Below are positions 55,113 through 62,716 of a stretch of DNA of 64,000 nt, one piece after another. Source of the DNA: Sinorhizobium medicae. GTDB lineage: Bacteria; Pseudomonadota; Alphaproteobacteria; Rhizobiales; Rhizobiaceae. Under the pieces are notes generated by a model, which saw nothing but the letters and a program-made list of their open reading frames with translations, was not told where the DNA came from and did no database searches. A program made the translations under genes and the position numbers. Position 1 is the first letter of the stretch. Every line of letters begins with the position of its first letter. The stretch covers positions 372,001-436,000 of the forward strand of contig NZ_VITA01000002.1 of the NCBI RefSeq assembly GCF_007827695.1, written 5' to 3'.

Positions 55113-57761
55113 GTGGACGTAGATTCTTCGATGTCGCCGATGAGTGTCGCAAGTCTGGCCGCGCGGGGCGAGAGGCCGGCGCTGCTGCTGCGCGGCGGGA
55201 GCATCATCACCTATCGCGAACTGGCGCAGCGCGTCGGCCGCCTTGCATCGCAATGGCGCGGCGGCCGCGGTCTCGTTATGCTCGAGGCCGAGCTTTCCGA
55301 TCACTCTATCGTCGGCTATCTCGCCGCGCTCGAAGCGGGGCACGCGGTTGCCCTGTGCGCCGGCGCATCGATGGTCACGGCTCGTGAAGTTTTCAATCCG
55401 GAATACTGCTATCGCCGTTGCGACGGCCGCTGGCGTATGGAACGCCTGGACACAGATCCGGTCGATCCACACCCGCAACTCGCCGTCCTGCTCTCGACTT
55501 CCGGGAGTACCGGCTATGGCAAATGCGTGCGGCTGTCTTATGCGAACATTCAGTCCAACGCACTGTCTATCGCCGGATATCTCGGCTTGAGCGCATCGGA
55601 CCGAGGCTGTTTGACCCTGCCGCTTCATTATTCCTACGGACTTTCGATTCTGAACACTCACCTGTCTGTGGGCGCGAGCGTCTATCTGCCCGGCAGTTCA
55701 ATTTCAGACGACGGCTTCCTCGACGATCTTGCGGAGAGCGGCAGTTCCAGTTTCGCCGGCGTACCCTATTCCTATGACCTCTTGGAAAAGGTGGGTTTCC
55801 GCGAACGCGATTTCCCTAAGCTTCGCTTCATGACGGTCGCCGGAGGACGAATGTCGCCGGAACTCGTCCGCCGTTACGATGAACATCTTTCGGCGCGCGG
55901 CGCGTCTTTTTTCGTGATGTATGGTCAAACCGAGGCAACCGCCCGGATGGCCTACATGCCGCCGGAAAGTCTGCGAGGCAGAGAGGATCGCATCGGCATC
56001 GCCATACCGGGCGGCAGCCTGACGATCGTCGACGAAGAAGGCAGGACCATCCAGGCCGCCGATCAGGCGGGCGAACTCGTCTATCGCGGGCCGAACGTGA
56101 TGATGGGCTATGCCTCGTCGCGCGCCGATCTCGCAAGGGGTGCCGAGTTGTCGGAACTGCGGACCGGCGATCTCGCCTCCAGGGATGCCGAAGGCTATTT
56201 CCGGATCGTCGGACGAACGAAGCGGCTTTCGAAAATTGCCGGTCTACGCATAGGTCATGACAGCCTGGAAGCCGCCCTCGAACGGCATGGCATCTCTGCT
56301 GCCGTCGTCGGCAACGATACCGAGGTCCATGCTTATTATGCTGGGGATCGCGATCCGGAAGAAGTTTGCCGGCTGCTCTTGCAGGCGAGCGGCTTGACGG
56401 CCATGCAGGTCGGGGCTTCACGCTTGAATTGCCTTCCGAGGCTGGTATCGGGAAAAATCGACTATCAGAGCCTTGCCGTTCCTCCGGCCGCAACGCAGTG
56501 TCGCCGTTTCGAGCGGCAGAGCGTGGAGACTGTTTTCGCCCGGATATTCTATCCGAAGAAGATACGGTCGGAGGATAGTTTTCTGTCGCTCGGCGGCGAC
56601 TCGCTCCGTTTCGTCCAGCTTTCAATCGGACTTGAAAAAATCCTCGGAGAACTCCCTGAATCATGGGAGAAATTGCCGATCGGAGAGCTGGCGGCGCGCA
56701 GCAGCCGAAAGGGCAAGATCGGGCAGATCGCAACCGACCTCCTGATCCGGGCCCTGGCGATCATCCTTGTCGTGCTCCATCATGAGACGCTTTGGCCGAT
56801 TCCGGGTGGTTCGGCTGCAATGGTCATTCTTGCCGGATTCAGTCTTGCGCGGTTTCAAAGCGGGGCATTGTTCTCCGGCGCGATAGACAAGCTCCTGTGG
56901 CCCCTGGCACAGGTCCTCATTCCATATTACCTCATCGTAGCGGCTTACGCGCTCGCCTGGGGCGAAGTGCCCTGGGCCTCGATCTTTCTCGTCGGCAATT
57001 TCGCTTTTGCCGATCCTGAGCGGCACAGCATGGTGCCCTATCTCTATTGGTTCATCGAAGCCTATAGCCAGATGCTGCTGGTGTTCGGCGCTCTGTTCGC
57101 CGTCCCCTCCATTCGACGGGCGGCGGCAAAGAGGCCTTTCGCCGCGGGCATGATCCTGTTCGTGGCGGCATTCGCGGCGCGAATGGCCTTTCCACTCCTC
57201 GTCGAGATCGGCAATCGCCAGGTATTCACCCTTCCATGGATCTTCTACATGGCAGTCCTGGGCTGGTGTGCGGCCATAGCCGCAACGTGGAAAGAGAAAT
57301 CGGCTGTGATGCTCGCGGGAACGGGTGTTTTCCTGTTTCTAGGACTTTACGAGGGCGTGTGGATTGGTACGAAGATCAAATATCTGCTGCAGATCATTGT
57401 TCTGGCAGCACTGCTCTTCCTGCCGCGCGTCCGCCTGCCGCAATGGTCAGCGCGCCTGATCCTGCCGCTTTCTGCCGCAAGTTTCCATATCTACATACTG
57501 CACCGTTTCGTGCCGGAACTGCTGCTGCAACCGATGCAATCCTTGACGTCGCCCGTCGTCTTCGCCGTTGCCTCTATTCTTGGCGGCATAGCCCTCGGGG
57601 CAGCGGCCTGGCTGGTGCAGCGACAGCTGGTGGCCTGGCTGGCTGCACGGGAGAGCCGTATCTTGCTCGCCCCGCGAGACGGGCCCGGCAGCGGTCTCGC
57701 GTCAGGCAGCCCACTTTTTGCCGTCGGTCCGCAGGAAGAATACCAGATCCAGCGTCAATGA
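55113..57761 (+). CDS. adenylation - carrier protein - membrane acyltransferase fusion
   Basis: An 882-residue three-part protein (positions below count from the ATG at 55098; subtract 5 for the GTG start). Residues about 20-460 form an acyl/aminoacyl-AMP ligase: STSGSTGYGK (133-142), MYGQTEA (274-280), TGDLA (356-360) and the catalytic Lys453 in SGKIDY. Residues about 470-535 are a carrier domain with Ser502 in LGGDSLR for the phosphopantetheine arm. Residues about 545-850 contain about ten membrane segments resembling acyltransferase family 3 (VVLHHE at 558-563, GFSLARF, LHRF). GGAGG lies 8 bases before the GTG at 55113; the ATG at 55098 has no ribosome site. Inferred role: activate an acid, hold it as a thioester and pass it to an acceptor across or in the inner membrane. 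Substrate and acceptor are unknown. Confidence 0.85.
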   Translation: MDVDSSMSPMSVASLAARGERPALLLRGGSIITYRELAQRVGRLASQWRGGRGLVMLEAELSDHSIVGYLAALEAGHAVALCAGASMVTAREVFNPEYCYRRCDGRWRMERLDTDPVDPHPQLAVLLSTSGSTGYGKCVRLSYANIQSNALSIAGYLGLSASDRGCLTLPLHYSYGLSILNTHLSVGASVYLPGSSISDDGFLDDLAESGSSSFAGVPYSYDLLEKVGFRERDFPKLRFMTVAGGRMSPELVRRYDEHLSARGASFFVMYGQTEATARMAYMPPESLRGREDRIGIAIPGGSLTIVDEEGRTIQAADQAGELVYRGPNVMMGYASSRADLARGAELSELRTGDLASRDAEGYFRIVGRTKRLSKIAGLRIGHDSLEAALERHGISAAVVGNDTEVHAYYAGDRDPEEVCRLLLQASGLTAMQVGASRLNCLPRLVSGKIDYQSLAVPPAATQCRRFERQSVETVFARIFYPKKIRSEDSFLSLGGDSLRFVQLSIGLEKILGELPESWEKLPIGELAARSSRKGKIGQIATDLLIRALAIILVVLHHETLWPIPGGSAAMVILAGFSLARFQSGALFSGAIDKLLWPLAQVLIPYYLIVAAYALAWGEVPWASIFLVGNFAFADPERHSMVPYLYWFIEAYSQMLLVFGALFAVPSIRRAAAKRPFAAGMILFVAAFAARMAFPLLVEIGNRQVFTLPWIFYMAVLGWCAAIAATWKEKSAVMLAGTGVFLFLGLYEGVWIGTKIKYLLQIIVLAALLFLPRVRLPQWSARLILPLSAASFHIYILHRFVPELLLQPMQSLTSPVVFAVASILGGIALGAAAWLVQRQLVAWLAARESRILLAPRDGPGSGLASGSPLFAVGPQEEYQIQRQ

Positions 57762-58214
57762 CGGCCGCTCGAGCGCCGTCAAGATCGCGTGGGACTGGCC
57801 CCGGTGATGGGTCTGATGGTTGAAGAAATGCGCGAGCGTTCGCCCGAGTCTTTCGGTTACCTCGACCGGGTTTGTTAGCGGGGAATAGGTGAAGTGGCCT
57901 GCAAGCCGCGTCGCGTCGAGGCTCTTGACCCAGGCAATGATCCGCTCGTCCTCTGCAGCCCGTGCCGCCGTCAGCCCGGCAAGGTCCTTGTAAAGGATGT
58001 CGTCGAGCTGCGACGGCGCCTCGCCCTGCCCAGTGAAACGCTTCATCCAGATCCTGTCGGCGGCGAGAAGATGGTTCAGCGTTCCATGCAGGGACCCGAA
58101 GAAGGCACCTTTGTCCTGCCGATATTGCGCATCCGAGAGCTCCGCGGCGGCAGCGTAGACCCGCTGGTTCGCCCAGCGATTGTAGTCGGCAAACATCCGG
58201 TAATGGTCGAGCAT
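57702..58214 (-). CDS. DinB family protein
   Basis: A 170-residue four-helix protein of the DinB/YfiT superfamily. The start is MLDHYRMFADYNRWAN. The metal-type His residues are in LNHLLAADRIW and FNHQTHHRGQ. Members include thiol-dependent transferases, but none can be named here. The ATG at 58214 has AGGGG 7 bases upstream. Its 3' end overlaps the end of the convergent fusion gene by 60 bases. Confidence 0.87.
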   Translation of the reverse strand: MLDHYRMFADYNRWANQRVYAAAAELSDAQYRQDKGAFFGSLHGTLNHLLAADRIWMKRFTGQGEAPSQLDDILYKDLAGLTAARAAEDERIIAWVKSLDATRLAGHFTYSPLTNPVEVTERLGRTLAHFFNHQTHHRGQSHAILTALERPSLTLDLVFFLRTDGKKWAA

Positions 58215-58241
58215 CGGCAATCCCCTGATCACGATGATTTT

Positions 58242-58291
58242 GGAGCGGGATGCGGAAAAACGTGCGCGGTTTTCCGTCCGCGTCCCGCTCT
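58242..58291. repeat. GAGC-type palindromic element, copy 1
   Basis: Outer arms GAGCGGGA (58243-58250) and TCCCGCTC (58283-58290) with an inner GGAAAA/TTTTCC pair. The same layout recurs at 58321, 60930 and 63378. Confidence 0.7.
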
Positions 58292-58320
58292 AACCTATTA
58301 GAATCGGTCTCAAAAGAGGT

Positions 58321-58370
58321 AGAGCATCGTGCGGGCGGAAGAACCGCACACACTTTCCTCCTTCCGCCCT
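58321..58370. repeat. GAGC-type palindromic element, copy 2
   Basis: Starts AGAGCATCGTGCGGGCGGAA, has the CCGCACACAC middle and ends TTCCGCCCT. It is a diverged relative of copy 1, with weaker outer arms. Confidence 0.55.
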
Positions 58371-58373
58371 ACT

Positions 58374-58417
58374 GCATGTTTCCTTCAATCGGATCCGATT
58401 GAAGGATAAAAACATGC
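58374..58417. repeat. long hairpin, RIME-like
   Basis: A perfect 24-bp palindrome (58382-58405, centred on GGATCC) is flanked by outer arms GCATGTTT (58374-58381) and AAACATGC (58410-58417). Confidence 0.75.
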
Positions 58418-58432
58418 AGAAGATCAAAGTGA

Positions 58433-58474
58433 TACAGCGACCTTTGTGCGCCTGATAAGGCGCAAGGCGCTGTA
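58433..58474. repeat. hairpin, RIME-like
   Basis: Outer arms TACAGCG (58433-58439) and CGCTGTA (58468-58474), with inner TGCGCC/GGCGCA around a TGATAA loop. It follows the 58374 hairpin at the fixed spacing seen for this repeat pair in rhizobia. Confidence 0.7.
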
Positions 58475-58535
58475 GATGTAACCCGCGAGCGGCGTTTTCC
58501 CTTGTGCTGCTCGGAAGCGAAATTCAGGAGCCTGC

Positions 58536-59225
58536 ATGACCCGCAAACTCTACGCACTCTGTGGAACCGACAAGAGCCGCCCGTTTTCGCCGCATGTGTG
58601 GAAGGCGAAGCTTTCGCTAGCGCATAAGGGGTTGACCTTCGACGTTGCACCCGTCGGCTTTACCGCGATTCCGAGTCTAGAGGAGGGGGCTACAAAGATC
58701 GTTCCCCTGCTGCGCGATGGAGAAAAGCTGGTCAACGACAGCTTCGATATCGCGCTCTATCTTGAAGAGACCTATCCCGATCGTCCGTCCCTGTTTGCCG
58801 GTGAAGGCGGTAAGGCCATGGCACGCTTCGTCGAGAGCTGGTCGCAAACTGCCCTGCATACGGCGATCGGGCGCATCGCTATCATGGACATCCATGACAG
58901 CCTCGATCCCGTCGACCAAGCCTATTTCCGGGCAAGCCGCGAGCAACGGTTCGGCAAATCACTGGAGACGGTTGCCGGAGCCGGGCGGGAAGATCTCGAA
59001 ATCTTCTCGGCGAAGCTCGAACCGCTTCGCCACATGTTGAAGTCCCAGCCCTTCCTTGGTGGGAACAGCCCGCTCTTTGCAGATTATATCGTTTTCGGCG
59101 CGCTCCAATGGGCACGCATCGTTTCGCCGCAGCGCCTGCTTTCCGAAGGCGATGTCGTTACCGACTGGTTCGAGCGGTGCCTCGAGCTTCACGGCGGTCT
59201 TGGCCGCAGCGTGACGGCGGCGTGA
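58536..59225 (+). CDS. glutathione S-transferase family protein
   Basis: A 229-residue two-domain GST. The N-terminal thioredoxin fold has SRPFSPHVWKAKLSLAHKGL as the active-site helix, and VPLLRDGEKLVNDSFDIALYLEE contains the cis-Pro and Ser glutathione contacts. The C-terminal part is helical, with an ADYIVFG motif. The enzyme class is not clear. AGGAG lies 7 bases before the ATG. Confidence 0.9.
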   Translation: MTRKLYALCGTDKSRPFSPHVWKAKLSLAHKGLTFDVAPVGFTAIPSLEEGATKIVPLLRDGEKLVNDSFDIALYLEETYPDRPSLFAGEGGKAMARFVESWSQTALHTAIGRIAIMDIHDSLDPVDQAYFRASREQRFGKSLETVAGAGREDLEIFSAKLEPLRHMLKSQPFLGGNSPLFADYIVFGALQWARIVSPQRLLSEGDVVTDWFERCLELHGGLGRSVTAA

Positions 59226-59325
59226 AACTGAGGCGCAAGCGGCCGAATCGTGGCCACGCCCCCTTGTTTTGCACGGAATTGGCGGCTAATGAACCGCCAC
59301 TTCTCAAGAGCAAGGAATTGAGCCC

Positions 59326-59748
59326 ATGGCGATTGAACGTACCTTTTCGATGATCAAGCCGGATGCGACGAAGCGTAACCTGACCGGCGCCATCACCAAG
59401 ATGCTGGAAGACGCCGGCCTGCGCGTCGTCGCTTCGAAGCGCGTCTGGATGAGCCGCCGCGAAGCCGAAGGCTTTTACGCTGTCCACAAGGATCGCCCGT
59501 TCTTCGGCGAACTGGTCGAATTCATGTCCTCCGGCCCGACCGTCGTTCAGGTCCTCGAAGGCGAGAATGCCATTGCCAAGAACCGTGAAGTGATGGGTGC
59601 CACCAATCCGGCAAACGCCGCCGAAGGCACGATCCGCAAGGTCCATGCGCTTTCGATCGGCGAAAACTCCGTTCACGGTTCCGATGCGCCGGAAACCGCT
59701 GCCGAAGAAATCGCCTATTGGTTCTCGGGCACCGAGATCGTCGGCTGA
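59326..59748 (+). CDS. ndk: nucleoside diphosphate kinase
   Basis: Equalises NTP and NDP pools. It has 140 residues with the phosphorylated His117 in NSVHGSD, and the start [14 protein letters not shown]. Length and sequence match bacterial Ndk. Transcribed alone, between the GST gene and a strong terminator. Confidence 0.98.
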   Translation: MAIERTFSMIKPDATKRNLTGAITKMLEDAGLRVVASKRVWMSRREAEGFYAVHKDRPFFGELVEFMSSGPTVVQVLEGENAIAKNREVMGATNPANAAEGTIRKVHALSIGENSVHGSDAPETAAEEIAYWFSGTEIVG

Positions 59749-59771
59749 TCAAATAAGCGAGTGATTTTCAG

Positions 59772-59798
59772 GCTGGGGTGGTGACACCCCGGCTTTTT
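59772..59798 (+). terminator. Rho-independent terminator after ndk
   Basis: GCTGGGGTG (59772-59780) pairs with CACCCCGGC (59785-59793), with one G-U, across a GTGA loop; five T follow. It touches the stop codon of the convergent lipoprotein gene. Confidence 0.85.
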
Positions 59799-60300
59799 AC
59801 GTCGGGCAGGCGGCGGTTTCGAAGCGCACCGGTGCCTTGCCATTCTTGAAGACTTCCGGATTCTTGTCGTAAGCCGGTCCCTCGACGAGGGCCTTTGCCG
59901 GCATCACGTCCTGATCGATGTCCGAAGTCACCGTCGTCTCTAGTTTCTGAAGCGAGGCGCCGTCAGGTCCTTTGACTTCGATGGTCACGGCATAGGGCCT
60001 CTGTTTCTTTACACACGTGATGTCGGGACTTTCCAGAACCACCTTGTCGAGCTTCGGGAAGAGCTTGCGCTCCAGTCTCAGGGGATTGCCGCCGGCAGGA
60101 TTTTCGAAAGTCGCGACGACGGTGCTGCCGTCGGGAACCGGTTCCGTCCTGTTCAGCGTGATCATATAGGTCGCATAGGCGAGGCGGTAATTGAAAACGA
60201 ACATCTTGCCCGTGAGCTTCAGCGGGTCCGGCCCGCTGTCACGCTGGCAGCCGGCGATGGCTGCCGCGGCGAGCAGGGCGAATATCATGGTTTTCCTCAT
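59797..60300 (-). CDS. putative lipoprotein
   Basis: A 167-residue protein with a lipoprotein signal: FALLAAAAIAG followed by Cys18. The mature part is beta-rich with a DITCVKKQRPY stretch and C-terminal Cys165; no known domain is recognised. The ATG at 60300 overlaps the upstream CGNR gene by four bases (ATGA), so the two are coupled. Upstream in-frame residues fall in that gene and are excluded. Confidence 0.75.
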   Translation of the reverse strand: MRKTMIFALLAAAAIAGCQRDSGPDPLKLTGKMFVFNYRLAYATYMITLNRTEPVPDGSTVVATFENPAGGNPLRLERKLFPKLDKVVLESPDITCVKKQRPYAVTIEVKGPDGASLQKLETTVTSDIDQDVMPAKALVEGPAYDKNPEVFKNGKAPVRFETAACPT

Positions 60301-60857
60301 GGCTTCGGTTCCTCCCTGCTGCGGCGGTAGTGGCGCCTCGCCTTGCTCCGGTTGCCGCAAACCGCCATGTCGCACCACGTCCTGCTCCGGTTGCGGCTGC
60401 GGTCTAGAAACAGCCAGGCGCAATTGGGGCATATCTTCAGGCGTCCTGGCTCCGGCCCGGAAATGAGGCCGAGCGCGGAATGGGCGGTAGCCACATCGAG
60501 TGGCGTGCCTTTGCCGGCGGGGGCCGGCTGGCGCAGGACGGCGGCGATCGCCTCGAGCAGGTCGGCGAGGAGATCGGGCCGGTCTTCCGTACGCACCAGC
60601 GCACGGAAATGGCGGTCCGTCGCTTCACGCAATCCGATGAACGCGTTTCGCCGCTCCAGCCGCGCGGGAATGAGCGGACCGAATCGTTTCCGTTCCGCGC
60701 CGTAGAGATTGGCCGCTCCGGCAAAGGCGTCGATCGCCGCCGGATCGTCGAAGCGATCGATCCGGCGCTCCGCATCGAAGCGCAGAACCACCGAATTGGC
60801 GACGTCGAGCGCCAGAGCGCCTCCTGAAAATCGATGTGCAGTCCAGGCAAAACCCAT
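60297..60857 (-). CDS. CGNR zinc-finger (ABATE domain) protein, putative regulator
   Basis: A 186-residue protein. The N-terminal ABATE-type domain (about 1-130) starts FSGGALALDVANSV. The C-terminal zinc finger has CPNCAWLFLD and CDMAVCGNRSKARRHY, the CGNR motif. Such proteins are thought to be stress-linked transcription regulators. The ATG at 60857 has GGGG 7 bases upstream; it begins just inside a palindromic repeat edge. Couples with the lipoprotein gene. Confidence 0.82.
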   Translation of the reverse strand: MGFAWTAHRFSGGALALDVANSVVLRFDAERRIDRFDDPAAIDAFAGAANLYGAERKRFGPLIPARLERRNAFIGLREATDRHFRALVRTEDRPDLLADLLEAIAAVLRQPAPAGKGTPLDVATAHSALGLISGPEPGRLKICPNCAWLFLDRSRNRSRTWCDMAVCGNRSKARRHYRRSREEPKP

Positions 60858-60869
60858 GCATAAACCCCA

Positions 60870-60920
60870 GATCACGTTCACGCTTTCAGGTTGGATCGCC
60901 CTGAAAGCGTGAACGTGATC
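60870..60920. repeat. perfect 21-bp inverted repeat
   Basis: The left arm (60870-60890) starts GATCACGTTCACG; the right arm (60900-60920) is its exact reverse complement; the loop is 9 bases. It lies immediately upstream of the CGNR gene and abuts the 60930 element, forming another repeat mosaic. Confidence 0.85.
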
Positions 60921-60929
60921 GATACTGTT

Positions 60930-60978
60930 GGAGCGGGTTGCGGGTGGAAAGCCGCACGCATTTTTCCACATCGCTCCA
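60930..60978. repeat. GAGC-type palindromic element, copy 3
   Basis: Outer arms GGAGCG (60930-60935) and CGCTCC (60972-60977) with inner TGGAAA (60945-60950) and TTTCCA (60963-60968). Same plan as copy 1. Confidence 0.7.
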
Positions 60979-61046
60979 GGCCGAATTACTAACTGGTAAA
61001 ACCCAGTTTACCAGTTATAGTGAGCTTGTCACTACGCGGATGAGCC

Positions 61047-61943
61047 ATGGCTTACTTTCTTCAGCAGATCGCCAATGCCGTGCCCGTGGCCGCGCTCTAT
61101 GCGGCGCTCGCCTTCGGCTACGCGATAGCCTTTGCGGTTACCCGGCGGGCAGACCTGACCTATGGCGCACTATTTGCCTTCGCCGGGCAGATGTTCGTGC
61201 TGTTTGCAGATGTCGGCTGGAACCGGCTTTGGCTGGTGTTGCCGGCGGCACTGGGGCTCGGGGCGGCGGCGGCGCTGACATTCGGCATCGGTGCCGGTCT
61301 CATTGCCGGACGCTACATAATGCGGCCGTTGGCATTCTCCTCAGCCAATGCGGTGGTCGTCGCCTCTCTAGGATGCCTGCTGGTGCTGATGGAAACGGCC
61401 CGGCTTGCCTCCGAAACCAGGAGTTTGTGGCTGCCGCCTTTTCTGAACGGCGTGGTCGTGTTCTGGCCGAACCCCGCCTTTCCGGTCGCGCTGACGGTCG
61501 TCCAGCTCGTCAACACTGCACTCATGGTCACCCTTGTTGCCGGGGGGCACTGGCTGCTGACCCATTCCTATGCCGGCCGCTATTGGCGCGCTGTCTCGGA
61601 AGACCGCGAGGCTGCCGCACTTTGCGGTGTCGATCCGGGATCGGTTTACATCGCCGCCTATGGCGTGGCATCGCTGATCGCCGCTTTCTGCGGGATTCTC
61701 GCGGCATCCTATTACGGCAACATGGATTTCGGCACCGGCCTGACCTTCGGCGTCAAGGTCCTGTTCATTGCCGCCATCGGCGGGCAGACCGCGCCGCTAT
61801 TCGCGGCCCTTGGCGCGGCCGGCATCGGCCTCATCGAAACGCTGTGGAGTGCCTATGGACCGATTCTCTGGCGGGATTTCGCCATATTCGGCTTCCTCGT
61901 CGTCGTGCTTGTGATAACGCGCCGTGAAAAGTTCATTCCCTGA
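61047..61943 (+). CDS. orphan branched-chain amino-acid/urea-type ABC permease (LivH-like)
   Basis: A 298-residue inner-membrane protein with about eight membrane segments, typical of the LivH/UrtB permease family. It has the EDREAAALCGVDPGSVYIAAYG loop (LivH-type coupling region) and the LFIAAIGG and GLIETLWSAY end. LivH normally works with LivM, two ATPases and a binding protein, none of which is in the window, so it is an orphan or uses distant partners. Confidence 0.85.
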   Translation: MAYFLQQIANAVPVAALYAALAFGYAIAFAVTRRADLTYGALFAFAGQMFVLFADVGWNRLWLVLPAALGLGAAAALTFGIGAGLIAGRYIMRPLAFSSANAVVVASLGCLLVLMETARLASETRSLWLPPFLNGVVVFWPNPAFPVALTVVQLVNTALMVTLVAGGHWLLTHSYAGRYWRAVSEDREAAALCGVDPGSVYIAAYGVASLIAAFCGILAASYYGNMDFGTGLTFGVKVLFIAAIGGQTAPLFAALGAAGIGLIETLWSAYGPILWRDFAIFGFLVVVLVITRREKFIP

Positions 61944-61980
61944 AGGCTGCAAACTTCGAGCGTGCTTGCGGACGGAAAGA

Positions 61981-62451
61981 TCACCCACGCGCCCAGCGAT
62001 CGCGGGCGTCGTCGTCCGCATCCTTCGCGCTGATCCAATCGCCTGCGGAACCGTCGGTCCGATGTTCCTTCTTCCAGAAGGGAGCCGATGTCTTCAGGAA
62101 GTCCATGATGAAGTTTGCGCCGTCGAATGCCGCCTGCCGGTGGGGCGCGGCCGCGATCACCAGCACGATATTCGCGCCTGGCTCCATTCCGCCGAAGCGA
62201 TGGATGGCGGTTGCCGCCTGCAGGCCGAAACGCTCTACCGCGTCCTGGCATATCCGCTCGATCTCAGCCTCCGCCATGCCGGGATAATGCTCGAGTTCGA
62301 GCGCGCTGAGCGCTCCGGCCTCGTCACGGCAAAGTCCCGAAAACGTGACCACCGCACCGATGTCCGTCCGGTCACGGCAAAGCGCAGCGATCTCGACGGC
62401 AATGTCGAAATCGTCGCGCTGTACGCGGATGTTTACGGGCGCGGGGGCCAT
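61981..62451 (-). CDS. moaE: molybdopterin synthase catalytic subunit
   Basis: Large subunit of molybdopterin synthase, which moves sulfur from MoaD to precursor Z. It has 156 residues: VVTFSGLCRD, LELEHYPGMAEAEI and the active-site Lys pair region FLKTSAPFWKKEH. moaD lies four bases upstream, same strand. Confidence 0.95.
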   Translation of the reverse strand: MAPAPVNIRVQRDDFDIAVEIAALCRDRTDIGAVVTFSGLCRDEAGALSALELEHYPGMAEAEIERICQDAVERFGLQAATAIHRFGGMEPGANIVLVIAAAPHRQAAFDGANFIMDFLKTSAPFWKKEHRTDGSAGDWISAKDADDDARDRWARG

Positions 62452-62455
62452 GACA

Positions 62456-62716
62456 TCAGCCGCCCGTCATCGGCGGGAAAAGGGCGATTTCGCGGGCGCC
62501 GGCGATCGGCTCGCCGTGCTCCACATGTTCCTGGTTGATCGCCGCTCGGATGACGTTCTGGTGCTCGAATGCCGCGGCATACTCGCCGCCGCGGCTTTTC
62601 AGATGGTCGAGCAGGTCGGCGACGGTGACGACATCCGCCGGCAGTTCCAGTGTTTCTTCGGGCCGGCCGATGCGCTCGCGAACCCAGGAGAAGTAGACGA
62701 GGTTTACTGTGCTCAT
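62456..62716 (-). CDS. moaD: molybdopterin synthase sulfur carrier subunit
   Basis: An 86-residue ubiquitin-fold protein that ends in PPMTGG; its C-terminal Gly-Gly becomes the thiocarboxylate sulfur donor. The start overlaps the pgsA stop by four bases (ATGA). Confidence 0.95.
   Translation of the reverse strand: MSTVNLVYFSWVRERIGRPEETLELPADVVTVADLLDHLKSRGGEYAAAFEHQNVIRAAINQEHVEHGEPIAGAREIALFPPMTGG

Larger units (their letters stand above)
58215..58535. repeat. rhizobial intergenic mosaic of palindromic repeats
   Basis: 321 bases made almost wholly of palindromes: two copies of a GAGC-type element (58242-58291, 58321-58370), a long hairpin at 58374-58417 and another at 58433-58474. The second half resembles repeats I know from many Rhizobiaceae genomes (RIME-like). 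No gene is seen. Confidence 0.7.
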
